64,000 nucleotides of DNA from contig NC_083577.1 in the NCBI RefSeq assembly GCF_027579695.1, forward strand, positions 64,577,741 to 64,641,740, given 5' to 3'. Position numbers and translations under genes: made by a program. Positions 20,084-31,317 of the stretch are shown here, one piece after another. The notes under the pieces are model-generated. The model was given only the letters and a program-made list of their open reading frames with translations, was not told the origin of the DNA and did no database searches. Numbering within the stretch: position 1 is the stretch's first letter; every line of letters begins with the position of its first letter. The DNA is from Neoarius graeffei (taxonomy: Eukaryota; Chordata; Actinopteri; Siluriformes; Ariidae).

Positions 20084-20318
20084 GAGTGCCTTGCAAAAGT
20101 ATTCATCCCCCTTTGTGTTTGTCCTGTTTTGTTGCATTACAAGCTGGAATTAAAATGGATTTTTTGGGGGGTTAGCACCATTTGATTTACACAGCATGCC
20201 TACCACTTTAAAGGTGCACATTGTTTTTTATTGTGACACAAACAATAATTAGGATGAAAAAAACTGAAATATGGAGTGTGCATAGGTATTCACCCCCTTT
20301 CGTATGAAACCCCTAAAT

Positions 20319-23300
20319 TTCTTGCTGTACAAGATGGCGCCGCAAGAGTGGCAGCTAGTTACAGTAGCTCCGAGCGTGTTTGTGTTTTGGTATGTTTTTG
20401 TACTTTTTTCGTGTTTCTTTCTGCACTAGTCTCAGTCGGAAGTGTGCACCTCGGGATGTACTACTCTTGAGACTGTGCATTTGTATGTTTCTCTTTTTCT
20501 TTCTGGGGCTATTTAAATCGGCATCAGCGGACCCTTTTAGCCACGGCTCCATTGTTTACACTCGGGAGCAGCTGTTAGCACTGCACAACACCAAGGTACT
20601 CCCCGTGGAAAGACCGGTGATCCCCGCGGAATTAAGGAGAAGGAGAAGGGGATGCAGAGCTGGAATGAAGTGCCGGGAGAAGAAAAGATGGTATAAACCA
20701 TGTATACCGTCTGTCATCATGGGAAACATAAGATCTCTCCCTAATAAGATGGATGAGCTAACGGCGCTAACCAGGCTGCAGAGGGAGTACCAGGAGTGTA
20801 GCCTTATGTGCTTCACAGAGACTTGGCTGAATGAACTCTCACCGGACTCACACGTCACTCTGGACGGATTTCAACTCGTGAGAGCGGACAGGAAAGCCAA
20901 GGAGAGCGGTAAGAGGAAAGGAGGGGGTATAGCGATGTTTGTGAATGACAGATGGTGTAACCTGGGCACGTCAGGATAAAGAAGCAGTATTGCAGTAAAA
21001 ACATTGAACTGCTAGCGGTTAGCATTCAGCCATATTACCTCCCGAGGGAATTCTCGCACGTTATCGCGATAACTGTGTACATCCCCCCAGCGGCTGATGC
21101 TGCTGCAGCCTGTGAGCTCTTACACACTACAGTGTCAAAGCTTCAGGCATCGCACCCACAGTCCCTGCTGCTAATCTCCGGTGAATTCAATCATGCTTTT
21201 CTGTCCTCCACTCTCCCAACCTTTACTCAGTATGTGAAATGCCACACCAGAGACAAGAGAACTTTGGATTTAATGTATGTGAACACCAAGGACGCATATA
21301 GTTCATCACCTCTCCCCCCGCTGGGCCGTTCTGACCACAATCTGGTTCACTTGTCCCCTACATACATACCTATGGTGAATAAACAACCACCCACCAAGAG
21401 GTATGTAAGGAGCTGGTCTGAGGAGACCAGTATGGCACTGAGGGACTGCTTTGACACCACGGATTGGGATGTGTTGTGTGAACCTCACAGGGATGACATT
21501 GATAGCCTGACAACCTGCATCACAGATTACATTAATTTCTGTGTTGAAAACACTGTGCCAGTCAGGAAGGTACGGTGTTTTCCCAACAATAAACCCTGGA
21601 TGACCTCTGAACTAAAAGCCCTATTAAACGAGAAGAAGAGGGTTTTTAAATCTGGCAACAAGGATGAGATGAGGAGAGTGCAGAGGGAGCTGAAGAGGGG
21701 GATAAGGAGAGGCAAGGACAGCTACAGGAGGAAGCTGGAGGAGCACCTCAAGGGGAGCAACACCAGAGAGGTATGGAGAGGCCTGAAAACCATCTCTGGC
21801 CACACAAAGGACAGTGGGAGGGGCCCTGTATCTGGGGGCCAAGACTGGGCAAATGAGTTGAATCTCTTTTTCAACAAATTTGACTGTGCCACCCCACCTT
21901 CCCCCACTCACCATAGTCCTGACCGGTCTGTGATATCACTCCACCCCCCCCCCCCCCCCCCCATAATACCTCTGACACCAACAGCTCTCTCCTCACACCA
22001 CATCAGCCCCCTCCGATCCCTGCCAGACCAATCCACACACTCCACCCCCGACCTCACTCTACAGGACTCACACCTCGGCTACACCCCTCGCCTCTCCATA
22101 ACAGCTGATCAGGTGTTGAAGGAGCTGAGGAGGATCAAGACATGGAAAGCTGCTGGCCCTGATGGTATCAACTCCAGACTGCTTAAGCACTGTGCAGATC
22201 AGCTCTGTGGGATTCTTCTGTACATTTTCAACCTGAGCCTCAGTCTGGAGAAAGTTCCACTTCTGTGGAAAACATTATGTGTGGTTCCAGTTCCCAAGAC
22301 TGCGCACCCCAGGGAGCTCAACCACTTTCGGCCAGTAGCTTTAACGTCTCACCTAATGAAGATCATGGAGAGGATTGTTCTCTCCCACCTCCGACACCTG
22401 GTGAACAGCGAGATGGACCCCCTGCAGTTTGCATATCGACCGGGCATTGGTGTGGATGACGCTGTCATTTACCTGCTACACCGGTCACTTTTGCACCTGG
22501 AGGGCACTGGGAGCACTGTGAGAATCATGTTCTTTGACTTCTCCAGTGCTTTCAACACAATCCAGCCATCACTGCTTAGGGGGAAGCTGGAGGGAGCTGG
22601 TGTCAACTGCCACCTGGCTGCATGGATCATCGACTACCTCATTAACAGACGGCAGTATGTGAGGCTCCGCGACTGTGTGTCTGATGTGGTAGTCTGCAGC
22701 ACAGGGGCTCCACAGGGTACAGCGCTCTCTCCTTTCCTCTTTACACTTTACACATCTGACTTCAGCTACAACACGGACAGCTGCCACCTCCAGAAGTTCT
22801 CAGATGATACAGCCATCGTTGGACATGTGTCAGAGGGGGACGATCTGGAGTACAGAGAGGTCATCACCAACTTTGTCGCCTGGTGCGAACTGAACCACCT
22901 GTGCATCAACGCCAGCAAGACAAAAGAGGTGGTGATCAATTTCAGAAGGACGGTTCCTCAAATTGCACCAGTGAACATCCAGGGTTTGGACATTGAGATC
23001 GTGGAGGAGTACAAATACCTGGGTGTTCACCTCAACAACAAACTGGACTGGACTAACAACACAGATGTCCTGTACAAGAAGGGCCAAAGTCATCTCCACC
23101 TCTTGAGAAGACTGAGGTCTTTTGGTGTGTGCAGGACACTGCTTAGGACTTTTTATGACTCTGTGGTAGCATCAGCGATTTTCTACGCTGTGGTCTGCTG
23201 GGGCTGTGGAAGTTCAGAGAGGGACAGGAAGAAACTTAATAAACTGTTCAGAAGGGCTGGCTCAGTCTTGGACTGTCCTCTGGACTCCATTGAGATGCTG

Positions 23301-23931
23301 GGTGAGAGGAGGATGTTAGCCAAGCTGACCTCAATCATGGATAACCCCTCTCACCCCCTACATGAGGCTGTGGGGGCTTTAAGCAGCTCTTTTAGTAGTA
23401 GACTGCTACACCCACGGTGTAAGAAGGAGAGATACCGCAGGTCATTCATACCTACTGCTGTCAGACTGTATAACACCCACAACTTGTAATGTAGCACCAA
23501 TAACCTGTTTGTCGTTTAATTTGCACTACTTCACCACTACTACCTCTGCCATCTTTCATTGATGCAATTATTATGTGCAATAATATAGGCCCTAAACTAT
23601 GTTTATGCATACTTATATTTATATTTATATATAAATATTATTTATGTATATATATGTGTGTATATATACAGAGTCTACCTGTAATGTGCAATTATTCCGA
23701 GTCTCTCAATAAGGCAATTTTTCTATACTTTTTCACAGTTGATAATGCAAATAGCCCTCTGTATTTAATCCTTCATTTGTCTAATTTTTATTTCAGTTTT
23801 ATTTATCTGTTTGACATTTTCTTGCTACTGTAACACGTGAATTTCCCCGATGTGGGATGAATAAAGTGAATCTAATCTAATCTAATCTAATCTAATCTAA
23901 TCTAATCTAATCTAATCTAATCTAATCTAAT
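20319..23931 (+). mobile_element. near-complete L2/Rex1-like LINE inserted in the Tc1 transposon
   Basis: The element starts TTCTTGCTGTACAAGATGGC and ends in a (CTAAT)n tail. It is flanked by CTAAAT at 20313-20318 and 23932-23937, a 6-bp target duplication. Restoring the site gives the usual Tc1 text CCCCTAAATAAGAGCTGG. It carries a 5' region, an endonuclease, a reverse transcriptase, and a 3' region with CCCCGATGTGGGATGAATAA. Being nearly full length with a long open frame, it is the youngest and best preserved LINE in the window. Confidence 0.88.
20380..23489 (+). pseudogene. LINE endonuclease-reverse transcriptase polyprotein, one frameshift
   Basis: The first frame (to 20979) has the endonuclease start: IMGNIRSLPNKMDELTAL, CFTETWLNEL with the catalytic glutamate, and GGGIAMFVND. 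It shifts at about 20955-20965 (one base lost after TGTAAC). Reading continues in the frame that stays open for 804 codons from 21075, with SGEFNHAF, RSDHNLVHL, RT motif A FFDFSSAFNTI, STGAPQGTALSPFLFTLYTS and the box KFSDDTAIVG, ending YNTHNL. The endonuclease motif usually written GDFN is GEFN here, an Asp-to-Glu change at a catalytic position. A proline run around 21944-21962 comes from a C tract. Apart from the shift and this substitution the protein looks complete. Confidence 0.88.
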
Positions 23932-23936
23932 CTAAA
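23871..23936 (+). repeat. (TCTAA)n tail of the LINE
   Basis: Thirteen pentanucleotide units end the LINE. Short tandem tails of this kind are produced when L2/Rex1-type LINEs are reverse transcribed at the target. Confidence 0.93.
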
Positions 23937-24096
23937 TAAGAGCTGGTCCAACCAGTTCACTTCATCAGTCACATAATTAGTTGATTAAGATCTACCTGTG
24001 TACAATCAAAGTGTCACATGATCTGCCACATGATGTCTGTATAAATCAACCTGTTCTGTAAGGACCCTGACTCTGCAACACTACTAAACAAGCAAC

Positions 24097-25067
24097 ATGA
24101 AAACCAAGGAGCCTCCAAACAGGTCAGAGACAAAGTTGTGGAGAAGTATAGCTCAGGGTTGGGTTATAAAAAATATCCCAAACTTTGAATATCCCAGGGA
24201 GCACCATTAAGTCCATTACAGCAAAATGGAAAGAATATGTCACCGCTACAAACCTGGCAAGAGAAGGCCGCCCACCAAAAGTCACAGACCGAGCAAGGAG
24301 GGCATTAATCAGAGATACAACAAAGACACCAAAGATAACACTGAAGGAGCTGCAAAGATCCACAGCAGAGATGGGAGAATCTGTCCGTAGGACCACTTTA
24401 AGCCAGAAGAAGAGTGGCCAGAAAAAAGTCATTGCTTTAAAAAATCACATTTGGAGTTTGCCCAACAGCATGTGGCAAACTCCCCAAACAGATGGAAGAA
24501 GATTCTCTGTTCAAATGAGACAAAATTGAACTTTTTGACCATCATGGGAAATGCCATGTGTGGCATAAACCCAACACCCTAAGAACACCATCCCTACAAT
24601 GAAGCATGGTGGTGGCAGTATCATGCTGTGGGGATATTCATCTGCAGGGACAGGAAAGTTGGTCAGGACTGAAGGAAAGATGGATGGCACTAAATACAGG
24701 GCAATTCTGGAGGAAAACCTGTTTGAGTCGGCCAGAGGTTTGAGACTGGGACAAAGGTTCACTTTCCAGCAGGACAATGACCCTAAACATACTGCTAAAG
24801 CTACACTGGAGTGGTTTAAAGGGAAACATTTAAATGTCTTGGAATGGCCTAGTCAAAGCCCAGACCTTTAATCCAATTGAGAATTTGTGGCATAACTTGA
24901 AGATTGCTGTACACCAACGCAACCCATCTAACTTGAAGGACTTGGAGCAGTTTTGCCTTGAGGACTGGGCAACAATCCCAGTGGCTAGATGTGCTAAGCT
25001 AGTAGAGACATACCCCAAGAGACTTGCAACTGTAATTGCAGTAAAAGGTGGCTTGATAAAGTATTGA
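24097..25067 (+). pseudogene. Tc1-type transposase, frameshifted
   Basis: Translation in changing frames gives MKTKEPPNRSE, then STIKSITAKWKEYVTATN and GRPPKVTDRARRALIRDT (DNA-binding region). The catalytic core follows: [20 protein letters not shown] and [16 protein letters not shown] (second aspartate), then SPDL and NPIENLW in a new frame after one extra T near 24868. The block around the first catalytic aspartate (near 24500) is also shifted. The catalytic residues at these blocks survive, but at least four frame changes make it a pseudogene. Confidence 0.87.
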
Positions 25068-25277
25068 CTTTGGGGGGGTGGATACCTATGCACACTCCAG
25101 ATTTCTGTTTTTTCATCTTAATTATTGTTTGTGTCATAATAAAAAAAAACAATGTGCACCTTTAAAGTGGTAGGCATGTTGTGTAAATATGTATACAAAC
25201 ATTTTTCGGTAACGTTTAACTTTGTGCTCGGAAATCTAATCTACAAGATGTTTTGTACTGGCTTGATAATGGAGAAA

Positions 25278-25580
25278 TCCATCCACTTATCCTCTACAGG
25301 GTTGCAGGCAAGCTGGAGCCTATCCCAGCTGACTATGGGCGAGAGGCGGGGTACACCCTGGACAAGTCGCCAGGTTATTGCAGGGCTGACACATAGAGAC
25401 AAACAACCATTCACACTCACATTCACACCTACGGTCAATTTAGAGCCACTAATTAACCTAACCTGCATGTCTTTGGACTCCGGGGGAAACCGGAGCACTT
25501 GGAGGAAACCCACACAGACACGGGGAGAACATGCAAACTCCACACAGAAAGGCCCTTGCCAGCTACAGGGCTCGAACCCA
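25278..25580 (-). repeat. V-SINE-type SINE, reverse, head missing
   Basis: The copy starts at the ATCCACTTATCC tail and ends at GGGCTCGAACCCA inside the B box. It lies in the left arm of the inverted repeat. Confidence 0.9.
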
Positions 25581-25660
25581 CCTTAATGTAGAAGTCATAA
25601 AATAAAAATTTATAGCTAAGTTTGTAGCCTCTTTTGTATATATATATATATATATATATA

Positions 25661-26034
25661 TCTCATCTCATCTCATTATCTCTAGCCGCTTTATCCTTCT
25701 ACAGGGTCGCAGGCAAGCTGGAGCCTATCCCAGCTGACTACGGGCGAAAGGCGGGGTACACCCTGGACAAGTCGCCAGGTCATCACAGGGCTGACACATA
25801 GACACAGACAACCATTCACACTCACATTCACACCTACGGTCAATTTAGAGTCACCAGTTAACCTAACCTGCATGTCTTTGGACTGTGGGGGAAACCGGAA
25901 CACCCGGAGGAAACCCACGTGGACACGGGGAGAACATGCAAACTCCGCACAGAAAGGCCCTCGCCGGCCACGGGGCTCGAACCCGGACCTTCTTGCTGTG
26001 AGGCGACAGCACTAACCACTACACCACCGTGCCG

Positions 26035-26037
<3 letters not shown>
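25661..26037 (-). repeat. V-SINE-type SINE, reverse, full length
   Basis: The copy runs from CTCATCTCATCTCATTATC to GTGCCGCCC, is flanked by TA repeats on both sides, and is close to consensus. Confidence 0.93.
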
Positions 26038-26074
<37 letters not shown>

Positions 26075-26288
26075 GAGAGAGAGAGATGTTAAAGAGGCTA
26101 CAAACTTTAATTATAAATTTTTATTTTATGATTTCTACATTATTGAGACAGTACAAAACATTTTGTAGATTTCCAAACATTAGTTTCCAAGCACAAAATT
26201 AAATGTTACAGAAATGTTTTTGCATTTGTGTCAGTAAGGAAAGCAGCATGTTACCCGTATGTCAGAGACACTTTTCAACTTATTTACT

Positions 26289-26654
26289 CATCTCATCTCT
26301 AGCCGCTTTATCCTTCTACAGGGTCGCAGGCAAGCTGGAGCCTATCCCAGCTGACTACGGGCGAAAGGCGGGGTACACCCTGGACAAGTCGCCAGGTCAT
26401 CACAGGGCTGACACATAGACACAGACAACCATTCACACTCACATTCACACCTACAGTCAATTTAGAGTCACCAGTTAACCTAACCTGCATGTCTTTGGAC
26501 TGTGGGGGAAACCGGAGCACCCGGAGGAAACCCACGCGGACACGGGGAGAACATGCAAACTCCGCACAGAAAGGCCCTCGCCGGCCCCGGGGCTCGAACC
26601 CAGGACCTTCTTGCTGTGAGGCGACAGCGCCAACCACTACACCACCGTGCCGCC
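26289..26654 (-). repeat. V-SINE-type SINE with perfect target duplication
   Basis: The full-length reverse copy is flanked by an exact 13-bp repeat CAACTTATTTACT at 26276-26288 and 26655-26667. This marks a recent insertion. Confidence 0.95.
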
Positions 26655-26837
26655 CAACTTATTTACTTATAACACAAATTGTACTTGATATTTTTTACGC
26701 AAAGGATCATCACACCAAATACTTATTTTGTTTCCTTTATTCCTGTTTACTGCTCTTTATTGTATTTTTAATGTAGAAATGTTTAACTTCATTATTTTTG
26801 AAGGCATCTTTGCTCATCATTTCTTTGCATGCTGTAA

Positions 26838-26838
26838 A

Positions 26839-26872
<34 letters not shown>
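26838..26872. repeat. (GT)n(GA)n microsatellite
   Basis: About six GT units are followed by about eleven GA units. Confidence 0.9.
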
Positions 26873-26873
<1 letters not shown>

Positions 26874-26903
26874 CTTTAAGTAAACAATTGTAAACATATT
26901 TAC

Positions 26904-27285
26904 AGTGCTGTAAATATGCAATATCTTACATAGTATTAAATAACACATAGTCCAGTACACTTGCTCATTTAGCTGATGCTTTTTTTTTTAAGTAGCTTAC
27001 AATTGATGCAGGTAAGGGTCTTGGGAGCTTGACAGTGTAGGGGTTTGAACACACAATTTTCTGATCACAAAAGCTTAACCATTGAGCCCTCACAGCTATA
27101 GCCACTAGCTGACATTGGTTCAACCACTTCTACCACCACTAAAAGTGGTTAAGCCCCTTTAACCCTCAGCTTAGGTGTATTCTGCATCAGTTGTAAGTCA
27201 CTTTTTAAAGCATCAGCCCACTCAAATGTACTGGATTATGTGTTGTTTTGTATCATGTAAGATATTACAGTGGCAGCCCTGCTGC
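26904..27285. mobile_element. foldback element with ~100-bp inverted arms and tRNA-like centre
   Basis: The arms 26904-27013 and 27182-27285 are reverse complements. Shared phrases in the left-arm reading are ATATCTTACAT, AACACATA-TCCAGTACA and GCTGATGCTTT, then CTTACAA-TGATGCA. The interior on the minus strand contains GGGCTCAATGGTTAAGC and GTTCAAACCCC, which resemble tRNA A and B boxes. No coding sequence is seen. Confidence 0.65.
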
Positions 27286-27401
27286 CAGTAAATTACAAAA
27301 TGTACAGGTTTTTTTTAGTGCAACATTATCAGAATGTATCATAATTATTTTATTAGTAGTAGTCATATTGCCTATTCCCTTATTTGACTGGTCATTTTAA
27401 T

Positions 27402-27772
27402 TATCCATCCATTATCCATAACCACTTATCCTGTGCAGGGTCGCGGGCAAGCTAGAGCCTATCCCAGCTGTCTATGGGCGAGAGGCGGGGTACACCCTGG
27501 ACAAGTCACCAGGTCATCGCAGGGCTGACACATAGAGACAAACAACCATTCACACTCACATTCACACCTACGGTCAATTTAGAGCCACCAATTAGCCTAA
27601 CCTGCATGTCTTTGGACTGTGGGGGAAACCGGAGCACCCGGCGGAAACCCACACAGACATGGGGAGAACATACAAACTCCACACAGAAAGGTCCTCACCA
27701 GCCACTGGGCTTGAACCCAAAGCCCTCTTGCTGGGAGGCGACAGTGCTAACCACTACACCACTGTGCTGCCT
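27402..27772 (-). repeat. V-SINE-type SINE with target duplication
   Basis: The reverse copy is flanked by TCATTTTAAT at 27392-27401 and 27773-27782. It is more diverged than the 26289 copy, for example CGGCGGAAACCC in the core. Confidence 0.92.
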
Positions 27773-27789
27773 TCATTTTAATCAGTCAA

Positions 27790-28790
27790 TTGTATATGGG
27801 TTTAATCCAAGGCAAGGGCACTGACACAACCCCATACCATGACAGACCCTGACTTTTGGACTTGTTGCTGTAACAGTCTGGATGATCCTTTTCGTCTTTG
27901 GCCCGAAGCACACAGCAGCCATTTCTTCCAAAAAAGATCTGTAATACTGATTCATCTGACAACAATACACATTTCCACTGTGTGATGGTCCATCCCAGAT
28001 GCCTCCATATCCAGAGAAGTCAACAGCTCTTCTGGACACAGTTAACATAAGGCATCTTTTTTACACAGTAAAGTTTTAACTGGCATTTGTGGATGTAACT
28101 CTGTATCGTAGTGCCTGATAATGGTTTGCCAAAGTAATCCCGAGCTCATGTGGTTATATCAGCTATAGATGAATGATGGTTCTTGATGCAGTGCCATCTG
28201 AGGGATGAGAGATCACGAGTGTTCAGTTCAGGCTTGCGACTTGCCCTTTAAACACAGAAATTCCTCCAGATTCCTTGAATCATTTAATGATATTATGCAC
28301 TGTAGAGGGTGAAATATCCAAATCTTTTCCTATCTTTCTTTGACGAACATCATTTTTAAACATTTCAATAATTTTCTCATGTATTTGTTGACAAACTGGA
28401 GATCCTCAACCCATTTTTGCTCCTCAAACACTAGGCCTTTCCTGGAGACTGTTTTTTTTTTTTTTTTTTAAATCAGATCATGATTACAATCATCTGTTGA
28501 CATTGCCTGTTTCAAATCACATCATTATTTAATTAGTTTACCTCATTACTGCCCCGTTCCAACTTGTTTTGGAATGTGTTGCAGACCTGAAACACAGGAA
28601 TGGATGTATAATAACAAATGAAATGAAGTTGACCAGATAAAACATAAAATATCCCGGGTTCATACTGTCGGCAATGAAATACAAGTCAAAGTAAATTTAG
28701 ATAGACTATCACTACTTTCTTTTTTTTTTTTAATTTGGATTTTCCATACCATACCAACTTTTTCTGATTTGGGGTTGTAGGTTAATAAAA
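27790..28790 (-). mobile_element. Tc1/mariner-type transposon remnant
   Basis: The segment shares long stretches with 56262-57893 and 62046-63070. Examples are CAAGGGCACTGACAC, TTGGACTTGTTGCTG, GATGATCCTTTTCGTCTTTG, and TGAAACACAGGAATGGATG near the end. The right terminus reads CAACTTTTTCTGATTTGGGG; its complement, starting CCCCAAATCAGAAA, is a terminal repeat I associate with a common fish Tc1/mariner family. No intact transposase frame remains. Confidence 0.65.
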
Positions 28791-29690
28791 ATGCAGTATG
28801 AGTACACAGGAAAAGTGGCCCATTAATTAATAATCTAGAAAGTAGCTCTGACATTTTGTAAAGGTCATGAAAAATATCAATATGGCACAGGGGTTCTGCT
28901 GAAAGTAATGCAATCTTCAGCTGACGCTCAAATTCTTTTTCCATATTAAACATAATCTCACCTCACTGATGCCACAACACACCTACCATTAGCGCATAAC
29001 CTGCACTTAAGGATTGAAGGTCAAAATATTTTCAAGGTTTGTTCACTTTGTTTAGTTTTATTTTGTTTTATTGGTGAAGTAAGCACATACTTTATATGGT
29101 AGAAGTCAATAAGTGACATACACATTGCATTATTGCTGTAGATAAACACACTAATTCCTGCCACTTTTCTCTGTGCCCTTTTTAATAAACACTTAATTTG
29201 ATGGGAGTGTCAGCATGTCCTGCAAATGTCACAGCCACGGTTTCCATCTTCCATCATTTATAAAAGAGCTCGGTGGATCCTCTAAGGGTGAATTCAAATT
29301 TCTCAAGACTGAGGAGGAGTGCAAGAGGAGGAGGGGAGAATTTCCAGATGAAAAGACATCTTCACCTAGCTAAGAGTATATGAAAATCGATCGTCAAGCT
29401 CGTAAGGTTTACAGGAAGGAGGATCTGTAGATAGTCTGAAAAAGGACTGCTAACAGTGGACAAGTGTTCAGCTTAAAATTAAGAAGTGTGGACAGTGTAT
29501 TAAAAATGGATTCCAAATGTCTATCAGGTTTAATTAAGAACCAAAACATGTGACACATCTGTTGGTATGAACAGGTTGGACATTTCTTTTTCCCCCACAG
29601 ATTTTTTATTTAAATTTTCGTATAGAATACAGCTGCAGAGCTTCATATCATTATGAAGTATAGTATAAAGTAGCTGCATTACAATAAACA
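28791..29690. other. intergenic stretch without recognised features
   Basis: AT-rich DNA between stk39 and cers6. I see no exon, SINE or terminal inverted repeat in it. Confidence 0.5.
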
Positions 29691-29695
29691 GAATC

Positions 29696-29975
29696 AGAGG
29701 CGATTCTAGAGTCTGTTGTGGCCCCAAGCAAAAATTTCCAGGGGGCCCTTCTGACCAGTGTTCATCACCAATATATTATAAATAATCTGACACCAACGAA
29801 AAATGTATGAAACCAAAGTTTTTTTTAAAATTCCAAATGTGAAAATACAATGGTAAAGAACAATAAAAACAAAATAAATAAGCCCTCGGGCCCCGACTCT
29901 CGGGGGGCCCCTGGGCCAAAGCAGTTGCCTGCCTTGCCTGTTCACAAGCTGCGTGTCTGAACAGAATGAATACAA
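29696..29975. mobile_element. degraded hAT-like fragment
   Basis: The left edge CAGAGGCGATTCTAGAG and the paired G-rich phrases AGGGGGCCCTT and CGGGGGGCCCCTGGGCC resemble termini of fish hAT elements that begin CAG-GGCG. I could not identify a clean right terminus or target duplication. Confidence 0.4.
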
Positions 29976-30175
29976 ACAACAACAACAACAAAATGCTCCT
30001 AATTCTAACACATGGCAATCTATATCAAATGAGAAAAATTTGCAAAAATCAAACATTTAGAAGAAAATAAAAATAAGAAAAGTTATATAAGCTCAGAGCT
30101 GCAGTGTTACTGTCCACACATACCCACACAATCAATCATTCTCTTCTTCATCTGTTAAATCTAAATCCTTAACAT

Positions 30176-31100
30176 AATTAATGAAGGGTGTCCATATGCC
30201 CTCAAATGTCCATCCTTTAATATGCAAGTTATCTTTTCTAATGGTAAAGTTGACAACATTTGGTTTATCCATCCATCCATCCATCCATCCATCCATCAAC
30301 CGTAACTGCTTATCCTGTGCAGGGTCGCAGGCAAGATCCCAGCTGACTATGAGCGAGAGGCGGGGTACACCCTGGACAAGTCGCAGGGCTGACACAGAGA
30401 CAAACAACCATTCAATTAATGAAGGGTGTCCATATGCCCTCAAATGTCCATCCTTTAATATGCAAGTTATCTTTTCTAATGGTAAAGTTGACAACATTTG
30501 GTTTATCCATCCATCCATCCATCAACTGTAACCGCTTATCCTGTGCAGGGTCGCAGGCAAGATCCCAGCTGACTATGGGCGAGAGGCGGGTTACACCCTG
30601 GACAAGTCGCAGGGCTGACACAGAGACAAACAACCATTCAATTAATGAAGGGTGTCCATATGCCCTCAAATGTCCATCCTTTAATATGCAAGTTATCTTT
30701 TCTAATGGTAAAGTTGACAACATTTGGTTTATCCATCCATCCATCCATCCATCCATCAACCGTAACCGCTTATCCTGTGCAAGGTCGCAGGCAAGATCCC
30801 AGCTGACTATGGGCGAGAGGCGGGGTACACCCTGGACAAGTCGCAGGGCTGACACAGAGACAAACAACCATTCAATTAATGAAGGATGTCCATATGCCCT
30901 CAAATGTCCATCCTTTAATATGCAAGTTATCTTTTCTAATGGTAAAGTTGACAACATTTGGTTTATCCATCCATCCATCCATCAACTGTAACCGCTTATC
31001 CTGTGCAGGGTCGCAGGCAAGATCCCAGCTGACTATGGGCGAGAGGCGGGGTACACCCTGGACAAGTCGCAGGGCTGACACAGAGACAAACAACCATTCA
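30176..31100 (-). repeat. four-unit tandem array of L1 tail plus SINE tail
   Basis: Units start at 30176, 30414, 30640 and 30874 (lengths 238, 226, 234 and about 227). Each contains ~95 bp of L1 C-terminal coding sequence, a (CATC)n tract and ~110 bp of SINE tail ending at CAACCATTCA. Units 1 and 3 share a long CATC tract and CAACCGTAAC. Units 2 and 4 share a short tract and CAACTGTAACC. The pattern therefore looks like a dimer that was itself duplicated. Only unit 4 continues into a complete SINE. Confidence 0.92.
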
Positions 31101-31317
31101 CACTCACATTCACACCTACGGTCAATTTAGAGCCACCAATTAGCCTAATCTGCATGTCTTTGGACTGTGGGGGAAACCGGAGCACCGGAGGAAACCCATG
31201 CAGACACGGGGAGAACATGCAAACTCCACACAGAAAGGCCCCCATCAGCCACTGGGCTTGAACCCAGGACCTTCTTGCTGAGGCGACAGTGCTAACCACT
31301 ACACCACCATGCCACCC
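30967..31317 (-). repeat. V-SINE-type SINE that seeded the tandem array
   Basis: The complete reverse copy runs from the CATC tract of unit 4 to ATGCCACCC. It interrupts the L1 coding sequence after IKQWQK. Confidence 0.9.

Larger units (their letters stand above)
20081..25185 (+). mobile_element. Tc1-like transposon split by a LINE, right end truncated
   Basis: The left terminal repeat begins GTGCCTTGCAAAAGTATTC and runs to 20318, with ATGCCTACCACTTTAAAGG. The complement of that phrase recurs at 25158-25180 as CCTTTAAAGTGGTAGGCAT. The last ~95 bp of the right repeat are missing, where an inverted-repeat element begins. A 3.6-kb LINE (20319-23931) sits inside the left part. The transposase gene lies at 24097-25067. 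Confidence 0.88.
25186..26220. repeat. long inverted repeat interrupted by two SINEs and TA runs
   Basis: The left arm (25190-25275 continued at 25581-25640) and the right arm (26083-26220) are reverse complements with moderate divergence. Shared phrases are AAATGTTTTGTACTG, TCATAAAATAAAAATTTATA and TTTGTAGCCTCTTT. One SINE (25278-25580) lies inside the left arm and another (25661-26037) in the loop between two TA runs. Without the SINEs this is a palindromic element of about 330 bp. Confidence 0.75.

Noticed and set aside
29941..31100. CRISPR-like regular repetition at 30176-31100.
   Set aside because: Units are ~230 bp, directly adjacent and made of L1 plus SINE sequence, without short spacers. 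This is a vertebrate tandem duplication, not a CRISPR array.
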